Of a stretch of DNA of 64,000 bases, positions 48,007 through 59,109 are shown in pieces; the first letter of the stretch is position 1, and each line of letters begins with the position of its first letter. This DNA is from Pasteuria penetrans. GTDB lineage: Bacteria; Bacillota; Bacilli; Thermoactinomycetales; Thermoactinomycetaceae. Location: NCBI RefSeq assembly GCF_900538055.1, contig NZ_UZAC03000001.1, positions 1,302,001 to 1,366,000 of the forward strand, written 5' to 3'. Below the pieces are notes generated by a model. The model had not been told where the DNA came from. It did no database searches and saw only the letters and a program-made list of their open reading frames with translations. A program made the position numbers and the translations under genes.

Positions 48007-49083
48007 CTACCCCGCTCGCGCGAAAAAAAACATCAAGGGAAATATAATAACATTATGAAAAGCATGGGCCCACATAGACAACCATAAAGAATACCGATGT
48101 GCTATCCACCCGAATAGTAAAGACATCGTGAAAGTCCCCAAAAGTCCAAACCAATCATATCCATTTGGAACATGAATCAGGGTAAACGCAATACTAGAGA
48201 TAAAAATCCCTACACGTGGTTGAAAAACACCCCGAAATAATAGCTCCTCACCAACACCCGCGCATATTCCCATAAGGGGAACTATAATCCAAGCCGACGA
48301 GGGAAAAACAGGATTCGTTTGTTGTATCAGCGAAACACCCCATTGATTTCCTATTGAGGTAACAAACCACTCCACCTGTCCAAACACAAGAAGGAAAGCA
48401 ACAACAAGAAGAGGAGTCAGAAAAAATCCCTTCCACATTGGCCTCCTATTCAACCCCAACCGCTCCCACACCTCGCACCAACTCCGATGGGTACCCCATC
48501 CCACAATCAAGAAGGCCAGAACACTATTCAGAAGCAAACTTACAATCAGCTCCTGAGCAAACTCATGTGGGGGAATCTTATCGAGATACCCCATAAAGTC
48601 TGGAATGCTCAGAAAAGACCAAGTAAACATAGCCTCCAGGAGGAGAAAAAGGAGCCCCCAAAACGCAAAACAATGGGCATATCGCTGCGGATCCAAATTC
48701 AGCTTTGACATCATATAGGCGCGGAATCTTGGCCATACGAGGGAGATACATATCAAGGACAGGAAAAAAACATAACCCAATAAGGCCAACCATCTGAATA
48801 CCGATTCATCCCAAACACGCTTGAGTACCCCCACTATAAATGTGAAATCAATTGCAGTAACAGAAAACCTAATAGGATCCAAAAACTTGCGAAAAAACAT
48901 GTTAAAAAACGCTAATGGGAGCAAAACATCAACTACTCTACCCCAATTTCGCAACGTTCCCCGGCGCGGACTGTTTTCTAGTACCACCACATGCTGATAG
49001 TGGGCATGATCAAATTTCATCAAAGCCCACACAACCCCCAGGAATAGGAATAGGAATAACGGCAACAAAAAAGTTTCTATCAT
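48007..49083 (-). CDS. CPBP family intramembrane metalloprotease, copy 2
   Basis: The 358-residue near-duplicate of the gene at 45732 is conserved along its full length, including GVGEELLFRG, FTLIHVPNG and MWAHAFHNV. Differences cluster in the loop before the first motif (EWFVTSIGNQ, QTNPVFPSSAW) and at the N-terminus. All catalytic residues remain, so both copies should be functional. The duplication includes the leader up to the region around 49190, since both upstream regions carry TTCCCCTTTTT and a TCGATAATTGTACCATA block. Confidence 0.88.
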   Translation of the reverse strand: MIETFLLPLFLFLFLGVVWALMKFDHAHYQHVVVLENSPRRGTLRNWGRVVDVLLPLAFFNMFFRKFLDPIRFSVTAIDFTFIVGVLKRVWDESVFRWLALLGYVFFLSLICISLVWPRFRAYMMSKLNLDPQRYAHCFAFWGLLFLLLEAMFTWSFLSIPDFMGYLDKIPPHEFAQELIVSLLLNSVLAFLIVGWGTHRSWCEVWERLGLNRRPMWKGFFLTPLLVVAFLLVFGQVEWFVTSIGNQWGVSLIQQTNPVFPSSAWIIVPLMGICAGVGEELLFRGVFQPRVGIFISSIAFTLIHVPNGYDWFGLLGTFTMSLLFGWIAHRYSLWLSMWAHAFHNVIIFPLMFFFARAG

Positions 49084-49279
49084 AATCGTAAAATTCCCCT
49101 TTTTCTCTCCTATAGTGAAAAAATTCAGCTGAAATTAGGAAAACTAAATGGTATTTATTTACATAAATTTCCTTCTATCGATAATTGTACCATAAATTTG
49201 GAGAATATTCGACCGGATAAAGAATTCGAAGTGTAAGGTTCCTATTTGTAACGATGGGGATATTGTTGGGACAGTAGAA

Positions 49280-49610
49280 TCGTTGCTAGGAGAATCGACC
49301 CCCCGATTTCGGGTCCACCACGGTCCCCTATTTCAACATCTACCTTGTGGGGATACGGAGCAGGATCCATCCCCATTTTTTGTATGTGATGAGCCCCCGC
49401 ATTCATAATTCATAACCCGTTCGTTCCCTTAAGCCTGTGGCGATCCCTTTCCCCCTATATCACAATTCATCAATCCATGTCGTAATACCCACGAAGTATG
49501 AGCTAGCCACAACATCAGTAGGAAAACCCATTGGGGAATGCTAGGGAAGCGCTCAAGGAATTGTTTCGCTTCTGTTTTCCCTACCCCGTGCCCCCCCATC
49601 TTTACCACCT
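49280..49610. repeat. Relic repeat shared with 58690-58880 and 59830-60130
   Basis: Collinear blocks include GGGTCCACCAC..., TTCAACATC..CC, ACAAAACAGGATC or GAGCAGGATCCATCC, TTTTTTGT, and GGGGAAT..TAGGGAAGCG/CAAAGATCG TTCAAG. The 59.8-kb copy directly follows a small exported-protein gene, so these are probably remnants of lost paralogues and their 3' DNA. Confidence 0.55.
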
Positions 49611-49699
49611 GTTTCCAAACGCGATCAACGGCCCCACGTGGTCGTCCACAAGTGGATAACCGCTCAAAGCCGTTAATATATAGGTGGATGATGAATAGA

Positions 49700-50312
49700 G
49701 GGAGTGGATCAACCCGTGGGAATGAAATGGGCCCACATTACCATCTCATACGAGTCGCCTGATCCGTGTTGGAGTCCCCTTTTCACAGTTCTCATCCTTG
49801 TTTCGTACATGACCATTCAGATCCTTTCCCCCCCTCCCTCCATCTCCCTTATCAAAACTTCGCAGCTACTATGGGCTGATCTGATTTCATACACAGGGCC
49901 CCTTAGTTATCTTTGGCTTTTTTTATTACGACTGACCCCGCTCTATCAAAGCGTCCGTGCGACGATCTCTCTGTTCCATGTGGGCTATCTAGATTAGGTT
50001 TCTCCCATCCCACATTTCGTCCGAATAGTAAGTGTAGATCGTCTTCCATGACTTCCCCCAATGTGTCCAGCCACACTCGGTTTTGACATAAACTGTTTCT
50101 CTCGATACGTCCTCGAACGGTTCACTTTCGTTAGTCTTCCTAATCCCCACCTGACGAGAATTCTAGCCCCTCCTTTTCCTAAACCGCTTACCACCGGAGT
50201 GTCTCCATACAACAATGTTGGATAGTTTGAATCTTGCTGCTACCCACCACCAACTGGATCTGAAGGGCTACTTACAACCTTCAGTACTTGTACAGCTTAC
50301 TCGACACATTCC
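49700..50312 (-). mobile_element. Group II intron 5' half
   Basis: On the minus strand the segment begins near 50312 (GTGTCGAGTAAGC) and carries the GTTCGAGGACGTATCGAGAG and TTATGTCAAAACCGAG blocks shared with 7100-7280 and 20640-20915. It continues through TCGTCGCACGGACG and GTAATAAAAAAAGCC to ATCAGCCCATAGTAGC, the blocks that lead into the lost maturase. No domain V is found, so the 3' half is deleted. Confidence 0.68.
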
Positions 50313-50855
50313 CAAGGGAATTTTTTAACCCTAATTTCTGGCCCTTTAGGGGACATTTTCCCGTATTTTTAAGGATAATTTCTTATTTGTATAGGTAGAA
50401 AATTACTCCTCTTTCTCTCGTCAATTTTTCAATATAAATAATATAGCAATTAAAAAAATATAATTATTCTAAATTTTGGTGTGTATACAACTCAATACTA
50501 TTTTTGTTTTCTCCCTAATCTCCAGGCAAAGTCCATGCCGTCCCCTGATTCACTCTTTCTCGCTGTTTCTGGTGATAACGAAGACAAAGGAAAACCCGCT
50601 ATTCAGCCCTGTCATCAAGGAGAATATGCAAACAACCCCCTCCTAGTTACGGTCCTAAGGGGGGGTGAACGGTCCCCTCTCATCCACACCCATTGGGAGT
50701 TACTACCCCAAACCCAATTGAATGGATATTTATGTTGTGAAATAATATATATTATAATATAATGATGAATTCGATCTTACCTTCTGCACTAGAACTATAA
50801 ATCTCTATTCTATAGAAATGCGTAACAATACCAATATAGGATCCGAACGATATCC
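50313..50855. other. Repeat and spacer downstream of PGRP gene 1
   Basis: Bases 50315-50600 are the partner of the repeat at 16120-16450. Bases 50640-50720 include a G-rich run (AAGGGGGGGTGA). No gene was recognised. Confidence 0.45.
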
Positions 50856-52442
50856 CTAGGAATAGGCACCCCTCTTGCTTACGATCAACTCCCTTTCAAT
50901 TACCCCCTTGATCCTGTCGCTAACCGCCTTTTTGATATCACCCATCTTAAGCAAAATGAAACGGCCCGGACAATCGGTATGCGCCCCGCGGGCCTGACCA
51001 TGTCCTATGATGTTGGGAATTTTAATTTGTATCCTCCCCCACTGATCCAACCAAAACTTGCAACGACCGTCCCGGGTAGCAACATACACAATCGTATCAA
51101 TCAACTTTCTACCCGCCGGGCTATCAATCTCAAAACGATCCTTATGTTCATAATCACCGATCATCGCAATTCCGTAACTACCAGCATTGAGACCCTTAAC
51201 ATTACTGGAAGCAAAACCACGTTCCAAAGCATCCCCTTTTTCCTGCCCCAAACCACGAAAACCCTCATATAGATCACCATCAACTCCAATGAGAGCCCGA
51301 TACCCTATGCCACCGAACCGCTTAGCCTCGTGGTAATTTTCAATTCCCCTCAGGTATCCCGGGGCCGCGTTCCTGGTACCCACGGAGGAGGAAGAACCTG
51401 TATTATGAATGACAATATTAACAATACGGTGATCCCTAATATTTGAACCCCGGCGGGATAGTTTTCTTGGTGCCCTCCATTCCTCCCGAGTAATTACCCT
51501 GGGCTTAGCAAACCAGCTCGGCAACTTATTCCGCGCATCCCCCAATTCCCTATCGGAAAATTGACCCTTGCTAAAATTAGGGCGATGGTCTCCCTTACCA
51601 TAAGGAGAAGATCCTGCAGGACGGTAAGATGAGGACCACGATGTTCCCATCCCATCCCCAGGGTGAGGGGGACCCGAAGGGTGTGGATGGGTCGACCATG
51701 ATGTCCCCATCCCATCCCCAGGATGAGGGGGACCCGAAGGGTGTGGATGGGTCGACCATGATGTCCCCATCCTGTCTCCAGGATGAGGAGGCCACGAAGA
51801 AGGGTATGGATGGGTCGACCATAATGTCCCCGTCCTGTCTCCAGGATGAGGAGGCCACGAAGAAGGGTATGGATGGGTCGACCATGATGTCCCCATCCTG
51901 TCTCCAGGATGAGGAGGCCACGAAGAAGGGTATGGATGGGTCGACCATGATGTTCCCATCCTGTCTCCAGGATGGGAGGGCCACGGGGGTAATGAATAGG
52001 TCGACCACGGTCGCCCCATTTCCCCTATATTTTTATTATTGTAATTATTTTCTTTACTATAATATTTTACCGGGTATCCCCCATTCGATGGCGATAACGG
52101 TCCCGATTCGCTGTGCTTCGTTGCGGGTGTGTACATCCCCTTTCCATTGCCAACCCAATGATTTTGCTGTCCTTCTGTCCTTTGTGTCGGATGCACCCGA
52201 TCGTAGTATCCTGAATGTGTAGGAAATGAATGATTCCTTACACACCAGGGATCCCTACAAGATGAATCATAAACATAATCATCATAAAAATCTGAATGCA
52301 ACTTAGGGTGTACAAAATGGACCCTACCCTGCACGGGTAAAAAAAACAAAAAAAATACAAAATTTAATAAAATAATAGCGATAAAAACTATAACTTTACA
52401 AACATAACTCTTGCCTACTCCTTCATTCACAGTGACAGACAC
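50856..52442 (-). CDS. Exported PGRP/amidase_2 protein with tandem Trp-His-Pro repeats
   Basis: The 528-residue protein has a signal or anchor segment (about 17-38), then seven tandem 20-21-residue repeats (about 141-275) built on GDRMGTSWSTHPYPSSWPPHP-like units, and a C-terminal N-acetylmuramoyl-L-alanine amidase/PGRP domain (about 308-515). Candidate zinc ligands are His346 (IVIHNTGS), His481 (IIGHGQ) and Cys491 (HTDCPG). GYRALIGVDGDLYEGFRGLG is the family's substrate-groove segment. It probably cleaves peptidoglycan amide bonds, perhaps of the host cell wall or spore cortex. The start may be GTG 52442 or GTG 52430. The paralogue at 54693 lacks the repeats. Confidence 0.88.
   Translation of the reverse strand: MSVTVNEGVGKSYVCKVIVFIAIILLNFVFFLFFLPVQGRVHFVHPKLHSDFYDDYVYDSSCRDPWCVRNHSFPTHSGYYDRVHPTQRTEGQQNHWVGNGKGMYTPATKHSESGPLSPSNGGYPVKYYSKENNYNNKNIGEMGRPWSTYSLPPWPSHPGDRMGTSWSTHPYPSSWPPHPGDRMGTSWSTHPYPSSWPPHPGDRTGTLWSTHPYPSSWPPHPGDRMGTSWSTHPHPSGPPHPGDGMGTSWSTHPHPSGPPHPGDGMGTSWSSSYRPAGSSPYGKGDHRPNFSKGQFSDRELGDARNKLPSWFAKPRVITREEWRAPRKLSRRGSNIRDHRIVNIVIHNTGSSSSVGTRNAAPGYLRGIENYHEAKRFGGIGYRALIGVDGDLYEGFRGLGQEKGDALERGFASSNVKGLNAGSYGIAMIGDYEHKDRFEIDSPAGRKLIDTIVYVATRDGRCKFWLDQWGRIQIKIPNIIGHGQARGAHTDCPGRFILLKMGDIKKAVSDRIKGVIERELIVSKRGAYS
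51617..52022 (-). repeat. 60/63-bp coding tandem repeats
   Basis: Seven head-to-tail units, four of about 63 bp (PYPSSW type) and three of about 60 bp (HPSGP or end types), encode the repeat domain of the PGRP protein. Unit-to-unit identity is high, consistent with recent expansion and contraction in multiples of three. Confidence 0.9.
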
Positions 52443-54692
52443 ACCACCATTTCAACTGATTGGAAATATGATCAGGATTCCACTCATATAAACGGTATTT
52501 CCTAATTCTATTTATATAAAATTATATAAAAAATATATAAAATAATAAGGAAGATTTATCCAGATTCTCCTCCCTCTGATAGACCCTTCAGTCCCCCTAT
52601 AATGATGAACTCTAACAGCGAACACCCTGCAATCCTTACGGAATGATCAAAGAATAGGAAAATATAATTAGGATGATACCTTTACAAAAACAAAACCATT
52701 CCCTATTCTATGAGTGCATTATAAAAACGCAAAGTATTCAGTTTTCATGGTTCGGAAGACAACATCCCATTGTGGATACGAATTTTCAGAAACAAGGGGA
52801 TCGGGGGAAATCCCCCCCTTATCTTTTTCGAGCCTCCTCAGGTTGGAATATGAAATACTATTGTATTGAAATAATGAATATATATTTCAGTTCCGCCCCC
52901 ATCCTTCCTTTTTATATTTTTTATATACCTATTTTTTATTTGTCTGGTTTGAGTTGTCCCATCGGGGGTTGACGATCGGGATAAAGCAGGAGTCTCCTTT
53001 CTTTCCAATCAATATGTTATTTATGGTCAAAAATGGACGAGGGAAGAACGAAGAGGGCGTAGAAGCAGAGGTCCACAGCGGGATTCTTAGGTTCCCGGAA
53101 CCCTATCCCCATTTTTCCATTGAATGTACATATTAAATGAATAAAAGTATTAATAACATGTATTTATTATTAAATAATATGTTATAATTTTAGGATAGAA
53201 AACACGAAAACTAAGGCAGGCATGTCCAGATCAATCAGCCAGTACTATCCCTACTCTTGACCCGATGCCCGGGACAAAAACGAACCCAAATTATTATTAA
53301 AAATGCAAGAAGATGTTCCCCGGTCCTTTTTCTTCCGAAGCAAAACCAGAAAACCCCAGTAGAATCCGCACATAGCAAGTGTGGGAGCTCTCCCATAACA
53401 GGAGTGGGGCAAAGAGATCTCTGGATCCATTCTGGAGGACCGTATCTGCGGCAAACTCTGTACTATAAGAATCGAATCGCCCGGAATCCGTCTGAACCTG
53501 ACACAGGAAGAAAATTTTTAGAAATATTCACCCCTATGATGACTATGGAGGCCCATAATGGACCCGATACAAGCCATACGAAAAGATTTTCCCATATCCA
53601 GTCGGGGTACCATTGTGTAGCCCCATACAGGGGACATTTCTACTAGAGAGAAATCACTTCCCTGTTCAGATAGGGGGGATTGGCCATCCTGGAAAGAATT
53701 CGTAAAGGGATGACAAATCCCCCAAACCAAAGGCAACGGCAAACCAGGTGGACACGGAGATCTACCCTGTTCTTTCGCGCTCCATACCACGGGAACTTCC
53801 CAAAAGGGATTGCAACAGATTATGATTCCTCCGTCCTGACATGGAAACGATCGTACAGCTCCTGAATACCACAAAAAGGCCCCATGAGGATATGAAACGC
53901 TTCTCCATCAGGAAGATGATCCGTCTCCATTCCTATCGACCCTCTTCCATAAAACAGTGCAACTTTGCAACCTGAAACACAGCGAAAGGCAAAGAAAAAA
54001 AGGCAGTGTAGATGGTCGTTGTCATAATAGCACTCTATAATACTAACATTTATAGAAAAGTATGAACTAAACCCCTTGAATGATGTTAAAAGAGATTAAT
54101 AGAACAGCCATCCTGCATAATTTTCAATATCACAAATTTTTCCAGTCAATATAAGCAACCCATCCATTTTATTTTTATATATACTAATAATTATATTATC
54201 GATTAGAAAACATAATCAGAAAAGAAGTCAAAGGACGGGAGAAACTGAAACCACTGAAATTTTGGAAATGAAAAATACATTCGAACCATCACCTTTTCCG
54301 CACCCACACTGCAAAATATTGCTCCAATGCATACTATGCCCTAATTATACCAATAATTGGTATTTATTGTCAAATTAATTCATATGGGCAAGAACTGTTC
54401 TCTATTTTATCGTATCAACAATCTATTTTACTATAGTAAAATGAGAGTCTTTCGGGTAAAAGGTCCGTTCCATGACAATAGGAGAGACCCCTTATGGGAG
54501 CTAGCATCACCATAAGGGGTCTCGGTGTAACCAGAGACATCCACCACACTGACAACGATCCCGACACAACCCCAACATAGGACAAAACAAAAACTACTTG
54601 CTACTGACAACTACCAACAACTGAATCACTGTAACAACGGGGACTCTTCCAAGTAAACCATTCACAAAGACACAGTTGTAGAAATAACCCTC
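52443..54692. other. 2.2-kb gap between the PGRP genes
   Basis: AT-rich and without a supportable gene. Bases 53130-53270 resemble 27480-27610. The frames at 52673-52972, 53257-53646 and 53518-53874 lack ribosome-binding sites and recognisable motifs. A hairpin ACCCCTTATGG..CCATAAGGGGT at about 54490-54522 could be the terminator of the gene ending at 54693 or of a lost gene. Confidence 0.45.
54488..54525 (-). terminator. Hairpin downstream of PGRP gene 2
   Basis: GAGACCCCTTATGG pairs with CCATAAGGGGTCTC over a short loop, a perfect 14-bp stem. It lies 170 bp past the stop codon, so a link with that gene is likely but not sure. Confidence 0.65.
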
Positions 54693-56681
54693 TTACCGAT
54701 AATTTTCCCTAATCTTCTGTTCTACTACTTCCTTGATTCTACGCCTGACTTCTTTACGAATCTCTGGTAATGCCTTATGCACGGTTTTTCCTGGACAATC
54801 TGTATTGGAATGACCTGTATCCCGATGGCCTATGATATCAACCATCTTCTTAATTTCCATCTCACCTGCATCGTTCACCGCGACCCGGATGCGTCCATCA
54901 CGGGTAGCTACATAAACGAGCAGATCCATCAACGTACGTCCTGCCGGGCTCTGGGGATCAAACCTGTCCCTATTCTCATAATCCCCGTCCAACGCCACAC
55001 CATAACTGTGGCTGTTGAACTTCCTAGCATGGTCCGAAGCAAATCCACCCTCCAGTGCATCCAATCGACCTTGTCCTACACCACGAAATCCTTCATACAA
55101 GGTTCCATCCAGCGCAACAACAGCTCGATATCCAAAGTCCGAGAACCCAATTCCTCTGTGGTACTTTGTGATAGCCCTCATATACCGAGGCATGAATGTC
55201 CCGCGATGGTTGACAGAGGAGGTATGGTGGACAATGATGCGCCTGATGTCAAAATTTTTTACCTGCAGGGCCTTCGCTGAGGGCGCTGGGGCCCCCCAAT
55301 CTTCCCTAGTTACAACGAGTGGTTTAGGAAACCAGCTGGACAACTGTTCATGTACTTCGTCCAATTCCTCGATGGACAGTTTGCGTGGAACACCACCCCT
55401 CACCCAGCTGTTCTCCATACCCTGGATGGGGGATTGATCCTTATGATATATCTCTTCCCGGTGATCCTCTTTTGCTTTCCCCGATACAGATTCCAATCCC
55501 CCCCCTTGTTGAAACGGGAAGAGAGATGCTATTCTTTCCACAATCTCATTCTCTATCTCCCCCCCCTGCGTCACATCCTCACTTTCATCAGCGGGGGGGG
55601 CAGGGGGAATGAGTGTTACTGCCTTTTTGACCGCATCCTCTTCCCATGGATGAGTCGTCCTACTCGCCCGATCCTCCTCAGAAAGGCCGGGAGCGGAGGA
55701 AGGACAATCCACCTTTTCCCCATTTTGGGGGGAAGGTACCGTTTCATTCTGCACAGCAGCAGGGGGAACGGAGGGGAGGAGTGTTACGGCCCTTTTGATC
55801 GCATCCTCTTCCCATGAATGGGTATGCACCATACCACTCGCCCGATCCTCTCTAGAAAAGGTGGACGTAGGGGAAGAACGATCTATCTCCCCTTCCACAT
55901 CGGGGAAAGAGGGTACCACTTCGTTTGGTACAGCAGCGGTAGAAGAAATGGGAGAAACAAAGATCCCTGTCTCCCTTACCGCATCCATCGAACGGGGGGA
56001 ATGGTAACCCTTTCCCCCTTCGATAAGGTCTGACGGGGCGATCTCCCCCTGTACATTGTAACCCCCTCTGATCGGGGGGGCGGACGGGGGAGCCTTTTCC
56101 TGTACATCCCCCGGAGCTAACGAAGAGGTCTCCTCCTCCTGTACGACAATGGGGGGAATTCCCCCTTTTTGATCATCGCCGTAGTGAGTTCCCCCCCCGC
56201 CCTTTTCGAGCATAGACGCGACGTGGGTACTTTCATCCTCCTTGTCCCCTGACTCCCTTTTAGTTTCCTCGGCTCCCTCACTAAAGACTGAGTTGTTCCT
56301 TTTATTAGATTTCTTACCCGAGGACGGATACCATGGAACGGAAAGAGTGGGTTCCGCCCCTCCCCTGGGAAGAGGGGGGGATATAGCCACCTTATAGGTA
56401 GGGCCATCCTCCACAGTCCGCGCAACTTCCGAGGGACGGAGAGGAGGCGGAGGACAATCACCACCCCCTTGGTCTGTGGTGGGGAATGTGGTCGTTTCCG
56501 ATATCGACAAGGGCACCTGGGCTGCATACACTATTTCCTGCACAGGAGGAAAACCTGAACACAGAAGAAGAGCTACACAACCGCCTACCGTAGATGAAAC
56601 TGTGTTACCATTCCAACTATCGGTAATCCCCCGCATCACCCTATGAGTAACACGCAAGCGCCCATTCTCGATCATCCACAT
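54693..56681 (-). CDS. Exported PGRP/amidase_2 protein with long low-complexity region
   Basis: The 662-residue protein has an N-terminal hydrophobic segment (VGGCVALLLCSGFPPVQEIVYAAQ), a long acidic and Pro/Ser-rich region (about 60-440) and a C-terminal PGRP domain (about 448-645). That domain has FDIRRIIVHHTSS (His485 or 486), IIGHRDTGHSNTDCPG (His619, Cys629) and GYRAVVALDGTLYEGFRGVG. The middle contains two imperfect repeats of about 60 residues (EDRAS..H.WEEDA.K.AVTL.P..PPA). ATG 56681 is preceded by GGGGGG. Paralogous to the gene ending at 50856 in the enzyme domain only; the disordered region is unrelated, so the domain was recombined or the linker evolved freely. Confidence 0.88.
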   Translation of the reverse strand: MWMIENGRLRVTHRVMRGITDSWNGNTVSSTVGGCVALLLCSGFPPVQEIVYAAQVPLSISETTTFPTTDQGGGDCPPPPLRPSEVARTVEDGPTYKVAISPPLPRGGAEPTLSVPWYPSSGKKSNKRNNSVFSEGAEETKRESGDKEDESTHVASMLEKGGGGTHYGDDQKGGIPPIVVQEEETSSLAPGDVQEKAPPSAPPIRGGYNVQGEIAPSDLIEGGKGYHSPRSMDAVRETGIFVSPISSTAAVPNEVVPSFPDVEGEIDRSSPTSTFSREDRASGMVHTHSWEEDAIKRAVTLLPSVPPAAVQNETVPSPQNGEKVDCPSSAPGLSEEDRASRTTHPWEEDAVKKAVTLIPPAPPADESEDVTQGGEIENEIVERIASLFPFQQGGGLESVSGKAKEDHREEIYHKDQSPIQGMENSWVRGGVPRKLSIEELDEVHEQLSSWFPKPLVVTREDWGAPAPSAKALQVKNFDIRRIIVHHTSSVNHRGTFMPRYMRAITKYHRGIGFSDFGYRAVVALDGTLYEGFRGVGQGRLDALEGGFASDHARKFNSHSYGVALDGDYENRDRFDPQSPAGRTLMDLLVYVATRDGRIRVAVNDAGEMEIKKMVDIIGHRDTGHSNTDCPGKTVHKALPEIRKEVRRRIKEVVEQKIRENYR

Positions 56682-58235
56682 CCCCCCACATCTGGGTAAC
56701 CTAGTCCATAGGAACCCCCGGTGAGGGGGAATCCCTCTGAACCGGAATGGAAGAGAACCTCAGAGGATGTCACCTGGACACCCTCTCCGGTATTGTATCT
56801 TACTATAACGATTTTTCCCAATAGAGCCTCTTCCCCGAATAAGGGTAATTTTCAATTTATTTGTTCCTATGGGATCGTCTAAACACACTACGGAAAAATA
56901 TTCATGCTATTATTTCATAAATAATATAATTAATAATACATTTTATTATTTTATAATGAAAAAAATATATGTTCTAGTAATTATATATACATATATTAAT
57001 TTTATTGATGCCATAAACTAATAATAGTAAACAATTTTAAAGTTATAATATTAATAAAAAAATGCATTATATTCATATATAAAATAATATAATTAGGAAA
57101 AATTTTTTTAATATAACTGCCCTCCATCCTATCGGATCTCCAAACCCTAAGGATTACAGAATCAGGAGGAACTCGTTATGTTTTTTTGTAACTAATAATA
57201 AAAAAGATGACAAGAGGAATCGAATTAACATACCCATACCGCAATATTTTTCCCAATATAAAATAAATTTAAAATTGAATCTATTCCATTCCGCATAGGA
57301 ATCTGGGATTCTAATTGCATTTTTGAGGTCGTGCGATTTCCTGTAGAAAATGCCCCCTCTATGAACCTAGTCGTACCCTTTGGTAAAGTGATTGACGACA
57401 TAATAATATTTTATAACACTGTTCCTGATTTGTATCCTCGGATTACTGCTATCTGTATCATCAAAATTTTTCATGAAATTTGGGATCAGACTTGGAGAGG
57501 GGGACGGACATCATGTTCCACTGCACAGAATTTATTCTGTTCATTGAAAATACAAAAATGATAAAAAATACATAATATTATCATCATTATGGATTTGCTG
57601 AATCCTGTCCAATGGCTTATGAACAAAGATATCAAATGAACAAATAAGATCATATTCTAATATATCAAGGAATAGAAGGAAAAGTTACTCTTATTATGTA
57701 AAAAGAGAATTACTCATAACCCCTTACCTCAAGTACTATTGATTCACACAAAACAGTAAAATGGGAAGGAAAAACCCATGATCATCCGCATCCATAATAC
57801 AACATTATCAGGAAAAATAAAGATCCGGAAAGAAAAATCATGGATAGTGGAAATTTCAATGGGGGTGAATAACCCGACCATTGACTTCCCACATTGTTGT
57901 TAGGTATGGGATTCCCCCATTGAAATCCTGAGACCCCCCATGAATGAAACAGAAACGCGTTACTACAGTTCAATCATTCAAAAATCACTTCCCTGGTTCC
58001 CCCACAGTTATTTTGAATACGGATCCCTTTAGGAACTATCTCTATAGAACCTATTGTATGATAGGTTTAAACACAATAAAAACCCTTCTTTAATCATTTT
58101 ACCATGTAAGCCTATAATACATTTTTTATCAATATTGTTATAAACATGTTCTTTACTACATAGAAAATTATATGCTATAGTTGGTGTGTATTAATAATAG
58201 TTTTAATATTAAATTTAATAAAGAAAGGGAAAACC
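56682..58235. other. 1.5-kb AT-rich gap
   Basis: Very AT-rich (56880-57120 especially). Bases 57780-57895 are the inverted partner of 27232-27350. The frames at 57331-57561 and 57782-57973 are not supported. No gene was recognised. Confidence 0.45.
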
Positions 58236-58239
58236 TCAT

Positions 58240-58470
58240 TACGGTAATCTTGTGCGTTGTGGCTGGCTCAGGTTGACCTATTCAACCCCTTCGCTCCACC
58301 CCCACTCACACCACAAGGAAAGGGGTTCATCACTACTTATGAGAGGAGGACCTAAATCTCCAATACCCTTGATTACACTTTTCAGTGCCTTCCTCCCAAT
58401 GGTTCACCTTACTAATCCCCCTTGACTTACACCCAATAGGAAGCTTTCATCCTGCCCTTTCCCAAGACAA
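58240..58470 (-). mobile_element. Group II intron internal fragment
   Basis: On the minus strand it matches 45080-45310: GGGATTAGTAAGGTGAACCAT, CTCATAAGTAGTGATGAACCCC and GGTGGAGCGAAGGGGTTGAAT. Neither the 5' end nor domain V is present. Confidence 0.65.
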
Positions 58471-58569
58471 TCACCCTCATTGCTCTTTACAATAGCAGCT
58501 CTGGGTGGTTTTGACATCTGTTGTACCACCTTGCCAATTTCAGGGGGCCCTCCCCCCATAGGACACACG

Positions 58570-59100
58570 ACACGCGGGATCCATAATGTAATGAGAGGAG
58601 TAGGGAGTAGATTCAAAGTCGCAATCAATGATTGGATGCAAGAGAGACTAAAGTAAAAGAAGGAATGCGCAAAGCAATGAACACGATTCCCGTTTTTGGG
58701 TCCACCACTACGGTCAGACACTTCTACCCTCCCTGTAGCGGTACAAAACAGAACTCATCCCCAATTTTTTGTGGGGCAGTCCATTTTGGAATATCAAAAG
58801 GCGTTCAAAGAGTTGTTCCGTGGGAAGATCATAACCCCAAGTAGCTGTCAGGAAAAACAATAATCCTCCCAAAACATCGGGGGTGCTTAGAACAAAACCG
58901 GGGTGCCATTTAGGGGTCGTCGCTCGTTCTGAATACCCATCCGTCCTCCAGGGATGGTTGAAAATCATTATTTTCCGTTCGTAGGCCTCGGAGATCAACG
59001 CATGGGTATAACCATATAGATCAAATCCAATATTATATATTTTTAAATTTAATATTATTAAAATATATCATTAGTAAAAACCAAATACAAAATTATATAC
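58570..59100 (+). pseudogene. Relic paralogue of the gene at 59110 plus 3' DNA
   Basis: Bases 58597-58656 encode a peptide ending GVGSRFKVAINDWMQERLK before a TAA, aligning with the last 20 residues of the gene at 59110 (GIRNRFNGAIDGWRRGGLR). The 400 bp after the stop are collinear with the 3' DNA of that gene (59806-60300), including GAAGATCATAA.CCCAAG.. and GTCAGGAAAAACAATAA. The 5' part was lost; an intron fragment abuts it. Confidence 0.65.
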
Positions 59101-59109
59101 AATGTTAGG

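Noticed and set aside
51617-52022. CRISPR-like periodic repeats
   Set aside because: The units are contiguous, coding and lack unique spacers.
51595-52222. Repetitive frames on both strands over the PGRP repeat region
   Set aside because: They arise because the 60/63-bp coding repeats are open in other frames; only the frame fused to the amidase domain is supported.
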